Part shown: positions 12,960 through 25,185 of the stretch, piece after piece
Layout: each line of letters begins with the position of its first letter
Numbering within the stretch: the stretch's first letter is position 1
Assembly: GCA_905331475.1 (NCBI GenBank)
Contig: CAJNYU010004668.1
Span: 1-64,000 of the forward strand
Direction of reading: 5' to 3'
DNA: 64,000 nt
DNA from: Rotaria socialis
Taxonomy: Eukaryota > Rotifera > Eurotatoria > Philodinida > Philodinidae
Program-made: the position numbers and the translations under genes
The notes under the pieces: model-generated
What the model was told of the DNA's origin: nothing
What the model saw: the letters and a program-made list of their open reading frames with translations, nothing else
The model's database searches: none

Positions 12960-15900
12960 ATGGCTTCAGTAAACAACAGCAATAGTGGAAGTGAAAGAAA
13001 ATCAACTCGTACGTAATAGCAAAGATTTGATTTTAATCGAAATCAAGCTCATCATTTTTCATTTTGTTTTGAGGTGATCCATCAATAGACAATCGTGCTC
13101 GATTTAATCTGTCACCTGTACCTAGTATCGAAGATGATGAAGATAATAATCTACAAAATCATACTCAAACAGTTAATCCTAATTTAGATGAAGAGGAGAG
13201 TGGCGAAGAATTTGATTTAATTGCTGATACACAAGGTGCTAGTACGACTGCTGTTACTATGTGTGACAACAATAATAATGATCATAATAGTCAATTTGAT
13301 TATAAGAATGACAATGAACAAGGTGAAAATTATTCTAAGTGAAATATCCTTGAATAGAATCATTTAGAGATTTTATTTTAATGTTTAGTAACTAATGTAA
13401 CGTATGTTATTCGCAAACATTATGAAAATTTCGAAACAATCGATTGGTTAAAAGATTTAATGCGCAATCGTATTCGTCATCGTAATTTACGTTCACAGCA
13501 ACAACAAAGTTGGAAGAAAAGATTTACTTTTTGGTTCGATACATGGAGTGGATGGATATGTGTTTTATTGGTTGGTGTTTCAGCTGGTAGATTAATTCAG
13601 ATTTCTAATTATTTTTATTTCTTTTTTTTCAACTAGGCCTTGTAGCTGGTTTTGTTGATATTGGAGCAAAGTGGTTGAGTCATTGGAGAACAGGTGTTTG
13701 TACGTCGGCATTTTGGCTTAACCGAGAGCAATGTTGTTGGGCTTCACGAGATGTTGAATATGATGATGTTCATAATGAAATATGTAAATATGTAAGTTAT
13801 GCTTATTATTACTATGAAATAATTTCAAATTCTATGAATTAAGTGGAGAACATGGTCGGATATATTTGGTATAGATGCATTATCGGTTAGTGGTTGGTTT
13901 TTCCGATATTTTATGTTCATATTATGGTCAGTAATCTATGCTACATTTATTGTTGTGCTTGTTGTTGGATCTGCACCATATGCTAGTGGATCAGGTAAAT
14001 AAATGACAAGTTTTATTTGTCAAACTATTATTAAAATATCTTGTAGGTATACCTGAAATAAAAACAATTTTATCGGGTTTTATTATGTATGGTTATTTGG
14101 GTAAATGGACATTCCTTATAAAAAGTATTGGAATGATATTTGCAACAAGTGCAGGTCTAATTGTGGGTAAAGAAGGTCCATTTGTACACATATCATGTTG
14201 TTGTGGAAATTTATTTTCAAGTAAGATAAACATTCTAATTCTTTGCTGTATTTTAATTTTTATACAATTGTTTTCTTTATTTAATAAAAAAATTTAGAAC
14301 TTTTCCCTAAATTTGGTAACAACGAAGCGCGTAAACGTGAAATTTTATCTGCAGCTGCTGCTACAGGTGTTTCTGTTGCTTTTGGTGCTCCAATCGGTGG
14401 AATTCTTTTTAGTTTGGAAGAAATAAGTTATTATTTTCCATACAAAACATTATGGCGAACATTTTTCTGTTGTATGGTCGGTGCTCTTGTTGTACGTACA
14501 ATAAATCCATATGGTAATGGGCATGAAATACAATTTCCTGTTGAATATAATGTACCATGGGCAACATTTGAAGTTATTCCATTTATTGGTCTTGGTGCAT
14601 TAGGCGGATTATGGGGAACATTGTTTATAAAAACAAATATTTCTTGGTTAAAATATAAAAAGACGCATACTATTGGAAAATATCCAAAAGCCGAAGTTAT
14701 CATTTTAACTTTAGTAACAGCTATTGTTTGTTATCCAAATACTTATTTAAGATTAACAATGCCCGAACTAATAAGACGTTTAGTAGGACAATGTCATGTC
14801 GAAGATCATATGGATTTATGGTATGTCTCTACTAGTATTTCTCTATTGTTAAAATGCATAATCGAATATTATTAAACCAGGTATCCATACAACTTTTGTC
14901 TTTTCATCGAGATGATAGAACTTTAGAGAGAGAATATCATGTTGAACTCCGTAGTGTGTGCTTTGCACAGCAGTAGACAAAAAATCGATCGGTGAGATAA
15001 ATGTTAATTTGAAGTGGAAAAGTGTCGTTCAGGTCAAAAATGAATTTTTTTCCGTTCTGCCCATAACAGAAGACAAACTCTATAAGTGCAAGTCAGCGTG
15101 TGTATACTAAATTTATATCGAATACTTTTGTCGTCACTGTTCAGAAAAGATATCCGTGCAAATACAGCATAATCCATGCTATAAAGAACTTTATAAACAC
15201 CAAATAGGAGTAGTTTTCATTAACATTTACATTTTCTTTCATTGCATTTCTTCTTTCCAAATCATTATTTAGAAACAACCTTTTTACCAGGTCTTAGTCA
15301 TTCGTCACGCGTCATCACAAAACTGTGAAACCATTCCCTGCCATCGTAAATGACTTTCGGCACCCCATCTTCATACCAATTTACCGATCTTTCTTTAAAC
15401 GAGAGTCAACCATAATCTGACCGACTGTAAATTTTCCCCGCATCTTTGGTACCGAGTAAAATCATTTCTTACTTATTGCGAATAAACGAATGTTCACTTC
15501 AATCACATATGCTCCCGTTTTTCTTCCTATAGGAAAAATGATATTTCATTTATCCAAAGCATTATTCCCACTGACTATTTCATTTATCCGCTGCAAATTC
15601 ATTTTTACAGTGATCTGACGTGGTTGGGTAAGGTAAATTTTTGTTACTGTTGATTTGTTTAGTGTCTTTATCTTAAGTTTAGTTTTCAAGCATTTTTGAC
15701 CTGAACGTCATTTTTCCACTTGAAACGAGCATTTATGTCACCAATCAGTTATTTGTCTAATCCTCGCTTTGCAGGAATACAGCTTTAAAATATGTATCGA
15801 AATTTCGATTTAAGAATTATTAGTTGCTCTTTTAGAAGTGTAAAAGTTACTTTTGAACGAAGAACATGCACTAATCATTTCTTGTGCTGCATAAGTTGAT

Positions 15901-17964
15901 ATATCTAATATGTTGGCATAGAATTAAAAAACAAACCATTTTTTGTTATAAGCTCTATAACATTCAAAAATATCATCAAGAAATATCCAAAGTTACATTG
16001 AAACTCTGTTTTCTACTGAAATCGAAAAGATTGCCTGAATTGATACGGTATTGTTTTACCAAAATACTCGCTTTTAACATATTGCATTTCACGTCATTTT
16101 TTGTTTCTACCTAAAATAGGTCTTGACCTGTTTAAGTTGTCCAAACATAATTGTTACGTTTCTAAAACATATAATATCAGAATTGTGAAAACGATTGTGA
16201 ATAATCCATTGTCGGAGCTTAAAATATTTTTATTAAGTTTGATAAAAAGAACTATGTTCGTATTCGTTGGTTTTCGATAATCCACAAAGCTTCATAACTA
16301 ATTGAGTGAAGATTTCAAAGTTTTTTCTTGTAACTCAATGATCTAGTTTAGTAAATAGTTTCGGATCTTCATCAAATTAAAAAAGATCACACATTGTTTT
16401 ATCTAATAGTATTTATATCATCTACAATGAACACATTTGGAATTTCGAGAATATTTTCTCGTTTTTCTTTAAAGATTTAACTTTCAGATAAATATTTGTA
16501 ATGAAATTGATTGATGATTTATGTTAAAACGAGTCGCAAAGCACTATGGTGTGGTAAAATATATGTATTGGAAATTACTAACAAATCTCCGAGCATTATT
16601 TCAAATTGCATTCTTTTTTCTTCGAAATAAAAAAAAACAAAAAAGTATTCAACATAGATCTTTGATCGATGTTAAGCTTCTTGAATGATCACATATTAAA
16701 TAATGCATAAATGTACTTTATGATTATAGTGATTATGAACGCGAAAAACCAATAGGAACGGCCACAGCTAAATTGTATGCTGCTGTAGCTGGTCCTGGTC
16801 TTCATCGTGCTCTTTGGCAATTACTTTGGGCTTTAATCGTTCAAATAACTCTAGTTATTTTTACTATTGGTACAAAAATTCCATCAGGTTTAATTATTCC
16901 AAGTATATCTATAGGAGCTATTGCTGGTCGTCTTATTGGTATTATAACAGAACAAGTAGCATTTCAAAATCAACATTTAGCTATTTTAAGACATGAATGT
17001 GGCGTATCGAATGAACATTGTGTTACACCTGGACTTTATGCTGTTGTTGGTGCGTGTGCTTTTTTAGGTGGAGTTAGTCGAATGACTGTTTCTCTTGTGG
17101 TTATTATGAGTGAAGTCACGGGTGGTTTATCCTATATTGTTCCATTGATGATTACTGCATTAACAGCAAAATGGGTAGGAGATGCATTTGGTGAAGGAAT
17201 TTATGAGGAATATGTGAACTTGAGTGGTTATCCATATTTAAGTAATGAGAAAATAAAAGCCAAAAGCAATGAAAACAAAAAACTCGAAAATTTTCTTTTG
17301 TCTCTATTTAGAGAATCGTGAAAGTTTTCCATTTACCTTGAAAGCTGGTGAAGCAATACGTCCGAATCGTTCGGGTCAAAATCTTCCGTTGGCATGTATC
17401 ATTCAAGATGGAATGACCATTGCACAAATTGATTCAGTTATTCGTAATCATCCACATTCAGTTTATCCGGTTATTATTAGCGAAGATTTTCCTTGTATTG
17501 TGGGCAAGTTACAAAGGCGAGATTTATTAGCTGTACTTAAATCACGAAAAATGCAACAAACACTTACACAAACAAAGCCATTGCTGAATAGAAAAGTATC
17601 TCTTGTATCAATGTCAAATTTATTAAATAAATCTGGTCAACCATCATCATTAGGAATGCGTAGAGCATCAATAGCATTACAAGCATCAAAAACATTACAA
17701 TTGCATAAGTTAGTCGATAGAGCACCAATTATCGTTACAGATCAAACACCAGTGGAAGCAGTTGTAGATATGTTCAGAAAATTGGGCTGTAGACAAATAT
17801 TTGTGACCAAAAATGGGTAAGAACTTGAATATCTTTTTTTCTGTGTCTAAGATCTATAAAAGATCTTTTTTTTTTGTTCTAGCCGCCTTCAAGGTATTTT
17901 AACTCGAAAAGATATTATTCGATTGATGCATGAAGCAACTGTATCAAGAAAATTTGAACATTAG
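12960..17964 (+). CDS. CLCN: CLC-3/4/5-type Cl-/H+ antiporter with CBS domains, 10 exons
   Basis: Endosomal/lysosomal chloride-proton exchanger of the CLC-3/4/5 branch. Exons: 12960-13008, 13074-13322, 13389-13586, 13637-13791, 13844-13994, 14047-14220, 14298-14820, 16730-17241, 17312-17816, 17883-17964. They join to 865 aa, against about 750-820 for vertebrate members; the excess is an acidic, asparagine-rich N-terminus. Seen: the HWRTGVC and EQCCW motifs typical of this branch, GSGIPEIKT with the central serine (S267), gating glutamate E310 in GKEGPFVH, and proton glutamate E367 in [10 protein letters not shown]. The last two mark an exchanger rather than a channel. Two C-terminal CBS modules lie in exons 9-10 (about residues 685-750 and 805-860), ending [14 protein letters not shown]. 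The intron at 17242-17311 is needed to skip a stop, and it restores a [16 protein letters not shown] join as in homologues. Intron 7 (1.9 kb) hosts a foldback element. Confidence 0.95.
14960..15775. mobile_element. Foldback/MITE-like element in CLC intron 7
   Basis: Bases about 14960-15042 and 15690-15775 form a long imperfect inverted repeat, roughly 75-80% identical by eye; the best shared stretch is GTTCAGGTCAAAAATG. They enclose about 650 bases of non-coding sequence. The layout resembles a non-autonomous DNA transposon (MITE or foldback type) inserted in the intron. I cannot fix the outer ends or a target-site duplication, and no transposase is encoded. Confidence 0.6.
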
Positions 17965-19856
17965 AATAAAGATTTCTTATTTTTATAGAAAAACTCCTAG
18001 AACTTCGCGTCTTTTGTTACCATAGGATAAATGTGTTTCGAAATAAAAATTTTATTAATTCTTCAATTCATTTGTATTCAATAACATGTCTCATCGTTTG
18101 TTGAGTTCTGTTTTGAGAATTATTTCTACGCATACATGCTCATAGAAATATTACCAGAGACTTCCATTTTGTAAAAAAGAAACGAAAGGATACTTGTATT
18201 GAGTTTTTATACAGTGAACCATAAGAGATAATTCTCAGTTAACCGTTGATGTTCATTCTAAGGGTCAGTAAAATTACTTTATAAAGTCTCAGCCTATATT
18301 TTTATTGATTCTTATACTCTTATCAATGACTTTGACTTGTTAGTAATACGGATACGGACAACTTCTTGATAGATGTAACAGACCTAACGATCGACAAACC
18401 CTAATTTTTTGTTCCAGTCAAAATTCTCAGAAATGATACTTCTTGAATAATATGCAAACACTATATATATGGTCTTGACTTGATATTGCCTCAAAAGTCA
18501 TTATGAAAGTATCACAATTCAGAATCTGCAAGATGGCCTAATCTTGGAAACAAGATTTTATTTGCTACTCAAATCAAAACTAATTAGCTGTTCAGATTTA
18601 AATAATCTAGATGTAGTCAAAGATTACTTTTACACAGATAAGTCATAAAATTCAGAATTATGTCAGCGCTCTCGACAAACACACAGTTATTATAAATGTT
18701 TCCTTTTTTCGAATCTTTAAAAGAAATTCTAAATATTGATTTTATATATTTTATTGCACAAACTAACTAGAAGATTATCAAAATTCATATTTATTGAATA
18801 AGCTCATTATATAACATTTACAATTTAATCAAAAATGCTTTGCCTGAAAACATGCTGAAATGGGATTTATTTTTAATTGGTAAAAAATGTTAAAATCAGA
18901 AATACAGTTGTCGAAGTATTATTGTTTTTTTTCAATTGATAACAAGACTTTTATGAAAAAATAATAGTTTATATTTCGTTTAGAGTTTTGGTGATACTGA
19001 ACTGTAAGTAGTTGGTATGATCGGATCTTTTTCCTTCGCTTATAATCGATAGATTTTGGTGACTCAAGAAGGAGACAATTATCGGGCTAGATCCTTTAGT
19101 ATTTTCATCAAATTCCATTCCTTTCCTAATTATGATCGTTTAAGTGGTCGAAACCTATGCATCAAAATAACGTTACGCCACACTCTTGACCTAGCTTAAT
19201 ATGGACATTGAATAACACCATATAGAATTTCAATATCCATTCGAATCTAAAATCGACTTATCGAGAAGCCGCTCGAATGACTAGCCAGATAATGATGGCG
19301 GATACCGATCGATCGATGAATTGACTCGCGACGTCGTACTAGAATATAAATTTTTGAAAAGAATTCAAGCTCAAGTGTATGGAATTAAGATAGTGTTTGT
19401 GAAAAAGATTCATGGAATTCCAAAAGTAAAATAAAATTCAATGAATTTACATTTTGATCAAATTTGTTATGCATGATCAGTAATTTAAAATTAAAAGCAA
19501 AATGTTGCGGTTTTAATGAAATTTGAAGTATTACATTATCAATCCTTTTTATAGGATAGTATGATTTTGAGGAAATTTGATACCTAACGAAGTCACTTTT
19601 GCTTTGACTGAAATGTTTAAACTTATTTAATGAACCCAAAAGCTGTTTGTCGACCAATCTTCAGGTCAACGTTCGATTATTCTATGTTTGTCATAATTAA
19701 GATACTAAATTTCTAAACAGCCACAATTCCTGGATGATAGTGCATCAGGAGAAATCATTCTAAATATTTTCTAGTTTTAACAAGACCTGTCGGATGAAAG
19801 AGACCTCGTAGAAAACATAAGGTGTTACCGCGGATGATTCAGTCGCGCATGAAAAC
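17965..19856. other. Intergenic region after the CLC gene
   Basis: An AATAAA-like signal (GAAATAAA) lies about 80 bases after the CLC stop. Otherwise the stretch is AT-rich with no convincing coding exon, RNA or repeat. Confidence 0.45.
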
Positions 19857-20303
19857 ATGTAAAATATTTCATTTAATCAGAATTATTCTTTTCTTAATAT
19901 AATATCTACGTGTATTTAAGATGATTGATACGAGTAAGAGTTTATTTTTCAAATATTGAACTCAAAATGGTTAATCTCTTGATTTAAACGATTTTAATCG
20001 TTTCGAGCTGTAGCATGAAAAAGAAAACATATACACAAAACAAAACACGAAAACTACCCATTAATTCCAATTAGCACGNATGTAAAATATTTCATTTAAT
20101 CAGAATTATTCTTTTCTTAATATAATATCTACGTGTATTTAAGATGATTGATACGAGTAAGAGTTTATTTTTCAAATATTGAACTCAAAATGGTTAATCT
20201 CTTGATTTAAACGATTTTAATCGTTTCGAGCTGTAGCATGAAAAAGAAAACATATACACAAAACAAAACACGAAAACTACCCATTAATTCCAATTAGCAC
20301 GAC
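19857..20303. repeat. 223-bp perfect direct duplication around an N
   Basis: Bases 19857-20079 recur as 20081-20303, separated only by the N at 20080; I saw no difference on reading. The unit is the sequence just downstream of the trichoplein final exon. Because the two copies meet at an N, the simplest reading is that two contigs ended in the same sequence and were joined without merging the overlap. Confidence 0.85.
20080..20080. other. Single N: probable scaffold join
   Basis: Ambiguous base between two identical 223-bp segments, so almost certainly a gap placeholder rather than a real base. Confidence 0.8.
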
Positions 20304-21043
20304 GACGGCCATAAAACTAAATAGAACAATTTAAAATAGAAACAAAAACAGTCAATAAGAAATAAATTACTTTAGGTTCCACAGTTGTAGCAGCTATAAC
20401 TGCCTTTTGTTTTTGTACTAAATGATTCATGTGTTTTTTCTCTTCACGTTCAAGAGCATCTTGATTTTCTAATTCTAATCGAGATTGTGCTCGTTCTTGT
20501 TTTACCATTGAAATCTAAGATGAATACAATTTTTTTCATTATTCATTTGCATTTAGGTGTCCTCTTTACAAGATAAACTCATTTTTCATCAAAAAACGAA
20601 GCGAAACTGAGATTGATGATTTAAGCCTGTTGTTTGGCGAGTGGCATCATCTTATTATTTTAATTGTCTTTTCTACTAGAAAGATATACTTTTTTTCAGC
20701 AGGAAGGAAAACTTGTTAATAATTTTCTAATTTAGGTTTTAAATAAATGACCATTTATGAAATGAATTGAACTGATCATTCTTTTTCTCTGCATAAAAAC
20801 AATAACCATTGACAGTGTCAAATTGACACTGTCAGATTCTGCAATGTTAGTGGAATGATCTTTAAAAGAAAAATCTATAGAACTCAAGTTTACAAAGATT
20901 TTCAGATTATCTAATGAGCTATTTTTTTCTATTGAATATCTCATGCAAACAACACGCTATAGAACTGAAAATCTTATACACTTCACATTTCTGTGGCGAA
21001 GTATCAATTTTTGAGTGAAAACGAGTCTCAATAGAAGCATAAT
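20123..21043. repeat. Segmental duplicate of trichoplein 3' end and intron 8 (copy 1)
   Basis: This block is a direct-orientation copy of 26618-27625. Bases 20123-20556 match 26618-27051 with no difference seen. After the empty insertion site at 20549-20556 another 35 or so bases match, then similarity falls to roughly 80% with indels up to about 21043, just short of where exon 8 would start. It contains a 25-base perfect inverted duplication (20810-20834) absent from the other copy. Confidence 0.85.
20284..20514 (-). pseudogene. TCHP: Truncated duplicate of the last two trichoplein exons
   Basis: Exon 9 (20371-20514) and exon 10 (20284-20316, encoding FYGRRRANWN then stop) are copied intact with their splice sites and the 54-bp intron. 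The copy ends within intron 8, and no exon 1-8 sequence lies on this strand further right. It therefore cannot encode trichoplein alone, and a transcript would need a new upstream exon. The exons are identical to the functional gene, which points to recent duplication, sequence conversion between the copies, or an assembly effect. Confidence 0.8.
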
Positions 21044-22870
21044 GTTAGCTTTTGCTGAAGAATCGTTTTATTGTTAATACATCGTAATATTGTTCTGGCC
21101 CATGAGGATCAGTTTTTCCATCTGCTAAAAAGAATCTAAACCAGTTGAATGAGTAATCTTTAAGCATTAATATTAACACCAAATAGTTCTAAACCTCACA
21201 TTGCACCAATCCAAACAACTAATAATTCATGGATAATCTATCTGCATATCATTAGATGCCTTTCCGACATACTATTTCTTGATGAAACAGGATTTTAAGC
21301 ATCTTTCATTACGGATCCAACCACACTTTCTTACGAAGAAAATCACTCCTTAGTGTGATGAACATAGAGTGTCGCCTATGCCCGTTGGCACGATGGTGTA
21401 TTGTGTCATCTGCACATCTCTAGTCGTGCATTTTCTTTAGTTACATTCCCTTCTATACGCGAGAGCGATCCCACTTGAGCGGATATAGACAAAGAGGGAA
21501 CGTTCACGCAATAGAACAATGAGAGTTCGTCAGGTCAATGCACAAACATAGGATACAGCGAAGAGGATAGAGTACATAAAGTGAGCCGTAACGGTAAATA
21601 CCGTTACACTTAGCTCAACTTCGACCTATCAAAAAATTCACCACGTCGGAGAGAATCGTTCAGATTATCATTGTAGGATTTTCCAACATACTTTTTCTTC
21701 GTGAAATAGGATTCTGAACGAAATTTGAAACTGATTTAATTGCATATCGATCAATTCAAAATTTATGTAAGGAACATCCTAGCTTCCACAAGAGTGTTTA
21801 TCGATGGTTTGAAATGATACTCTTGCTCTTACCAGAGCATTGAAATATGTGTTTCCGGTCTTTCAAATGCTGTGGAGCTGCTTGGATAAACAGCACAGTA
21901 TGCTTATGTAGCAAGTTACTCTCGCTGTGAGTAATCATAAATGGCTCTGGGTTTCGCGTTAGACGAAGAGATGATCATGGAATCTGGTTATATTCGTAGT
22001 GAGATTCATCTAGATCGATTGCTAAACTCAGGATCAATGAATACATGATGATGTTGCTTTTTTGGATGGATTTTTCATTAGAAACCTATTTGATCGACTA
22101 TAATTTTTAATTCATCACTATCATTGTTTGTATGAGTGGTTAAGTATCAGTCACAATGAATCACAAGATGTTTCTTTAGTATCCATTGATTACATGAAGA
22201 CCTTTTAAGTCCGATCTGTGTTGTAGGAAGTTGCTAAATCCGACGAGTAGGACCGTTTTGTTCTGATATGATTCGATGTGTTCCGCTGATACTGATCATG
22301 CCGGATCTACCATGAATTCGAGCGTCATGGGGCACGGCGAATTCCGGTAAAGCTTCGTTACCGAATATTGCCGGAACACGTCGTATACGGTTCTATCGTA
22401 TCATCTGACCTGATATTTTCCGGCAATGTTAGTCTGGCCGGTTCTGGGAGAATCCGGCAACCAGATTGCATAAGAAAACAAAGAGAATAATCGGAATTCA
22501 CCAGAAATTAACCGACTGAATTCGGTCACCATGTGACATCGGAATTATAACCCGTCCGTCAAGATCCGACTGATCAATAATGACCTGGGTTCTTTCAACC
22601 AATGAGCAAAGACTTCATCGATGAATCATTCCATTTTCAATAAAAATTTCAATGAATTCCATGAATGAATTTCCTTTTGAAAGGAGAAATTTATGAAAAA
22701 CTTTTCATTTGATGTGATTTTTATTCAACTTTATAAGTGAAATTTTTATTGAAATGCATTACTGTGCACATTTATTCATAGGACAATAAGATAAACAATA
22801 TGGTCGTCTATAAATGGTTCGATCCATATAAAAACATAGATGTGCCTATAAGTTAAAATAGCCCAGTCTT
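21044..22870. other. Intergenic region rich in small inverted repeats
   Basis: No gene seen. Structure present: a 33-base imperfect direct repeat (21262-21294 and 21681-21713, 28/33 matching); a perfect hairpin GTAACGGTA-AA-TACCGTTAC at 21588-21607; a GC-richer patch at about 22230-22570 full of CCGG and TTCCGG words, sharing the 14-mer ACGGCGAATTCCGG with the foldback element at the right edge of the window; and a 14-base perfect inverted repeat (22638-22651 with 22738-22751) upstream of the 304-aa gene. Confidence 0.6.
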
Positions 22871-25185
22871 ATGTCGAAAGAAAACCTCGTTGAGTTTGTT
22901 GCATCTATAATTGATGAGCCATCATCAGAAGCAATAAGTACAGCTAATACTAATGGAGATTATAATCAATCAATTCATCCATCTACCCCTTTACCAAATA
23001 TTTCATCTGGTGAATTAGAAGTTAATGATATTGTGGTAGTTGCTTCCTTGAACAGTAAGATAAAATATTTGTCATAAAAATAATATACAAATATGATTTA
23101 TACTAGGGTCATATCGATTAGCTCGTGTATTGCACCTTGAGTTAGATAGAATAAAGGTTGGATATTTTTCAGGACCCAAATATAGTATCGATATGAAAAA
23201 GGCTGCAGAATATATTATATGCGACGAAATCATTCTCGTATTGGATAAGATGTCTTCACTCAGATCAAAATTGTATAGCATTAGTGATACCGACTTGAAT
23301 TTAATACTCAAACACATTTCAAAACGTCGATTACTTAATGGTAAATACTAAAAAAAAATGTCTTACGATTTCTAGAACGATCTTGAAATTCATCTTTCTT
23401 ATAGGTTTTCTATGAGAAAACGTTTTTGAGCTTTAGCACATTATGAATCAGCACAATACTAAATAATCGTGATAGTTTATCTTTGTGAACTCACCTCACC
23501 TTGTAACATATGAAACTATAATAATACTAATGCAATGAATTTCAAAATCGTTTGAGAAACTGTGAAAGAATTTTGATGTAATGTTTTTTATTTATGCTAA
23601 ATGTTGGTATTTAGAAAAATTGTCTGATCACGATTCGATTGCTGAAGAGTTAATTACTGTAAAAAATGAACTAGTTATATTTGGACGAACAAAAACAGTA
23701 AGTTACAGAGATCACCATATCATAAATATCGGATCATTTTTAATGGTAAACCGCGGTACTCATCAAAGCCGGCGCCTTAGCTCGGTAAATTCCATTGTCG
23801 AGAGCCAGTGAGCAGACCGGTAAACCGTTGATTGTCTTCCGGTTTTTATCATACGGGCAATTAGTTGTGTCTAGACTAGCACTTTAAAAATCATATTTAC
23901 AATAGTTTACTGGATATATGTTCGTAAGAAAGTTGAAATCCGATGTTAATATTCATGAATTATCATTTGCGTGTCTGCCTATATCGGCAGCAGATGACAT
24001 CGTATTCTTAATAAAAGAGCTATATAAATATGCTATCACAATCTATGATTTATAATTACATTAATAATGTGATTCTATAGTTTTTTAGATTAAAAGTTTG
24101 TAAAATCATGAATATAGAAAGTTTCAATAATAAATGTAATCGTAAAAGACCTTAGAAGAAAAGATAATTGTTATTTCATTAATCAGAACATTTTTGAAAT
24201 TATCACATAATAAAGATATAAAGCTCAAGAAAATGCTTTGAAATAAATACAATTATAAATGATCGAATGTAATCGAATTATGTTGGTCGAATAACGTAGT
24301 AACACTCCGATTTTTTACATTGACATATGTTATTAATACTACACATTGCAGACTTTGATTGAAGTTATGAGAAAGTGACATATTAAATATTGTTGAAATA
24401 AATAAAACTTAAACTAAAATTGTTTTATATAGACATTATTAACTGATAGAATTTTTCCTGTGTCAGCTTTTGCGTCGCTATGTGTTTGTCTAATGAGTTC
24501 AATTGTTCTTCATCTCATTGTTTTCTATTGGAAGTTTAAACTATATATTAAATTGATCTCTCATGAATGAATAAAATTCTTTCTTCGTGCTACAATTGGT
24601 TTGTTTCTCATAGTCATATTTCTTTCTCTGTTAAAACTTATGCTTTAAGAGTAACAAATGAAATAAAAAGATAATTATTTTTTTTTATATATCTAGTAAT
24701 TTACTTTTTATTTTGAAGGAACGTGGCAAATTTATACAAGACATGGAAAGAATACTTCTAGGAGATAATATAAAAACAAAAGAAGGATTTCACATGGTCT
24801 TAAATTACGCTCAAAACAAAACAATCAACATCACCTTCGAGATGATTATAATCTCACTCATTAATCACGTTAAAAAAGCATTTGATATTGACTCAAATGC
24901 TGCCGTTGATGATCTTGCCGAATTTGTGGCACAAGCATGCTTTTTTGGAAAAACAATCGAGATATTTTATAATATGAACATCGATGATCATAGTGAAAAA
25001 ATGAAATTATTTCTTAGAAAATGTGTTGCCGAACTTGGTATGTTTTCTTCTTTTTTCTTTCTAATATATAATACGCGTCTTTTATTATAGCAACATTTAT
25101 GGAAAATCAGACAGAGGTTCAACAAGAGTTTGTACTACGATGCTTCAAAATGTCATCAAAAATCATATTAAATCAGTTGTTGTAA
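22871..25185 (+). CDS. Unrecognised 304-aa protein, 5 exons, possible N-terminal Tudor/Agenet-like fold
   Basis: Exons 22871-23054, 23107-23340, 23615-23697, 24719-25037 and 25091-25185 use GT-AG introns and close in one frame of 305 codons including the stop. The start is the first ATG of the frame (MSKENLVEFVASI). Residues about 1-50 are polar. Residues about 51-85 (LEVNDIVVVASLN, then YRLARVLHLELDRIKVGYF) show the alternating strand pattern and aromatic spacing of small barrel domains such as Tudor or Agenet. The rest appears helical with charged heptad-like segments. No signal peptide, membrane segment or catalytic motif is visible. The gene lies between the two copies of the trichoplein 3' end. 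I do not know the family, and the barrel suggestion is pattern-based inference. Confidence 0.65.

Noticed and set aside
17242-17321. Apparent stop and frameshift in the CLC gene between the membrane domain and first CBS domain
   Set aside because: Explained by a normal 70-bp GT-AG intron (17242-17311) that restores the homologous frame.
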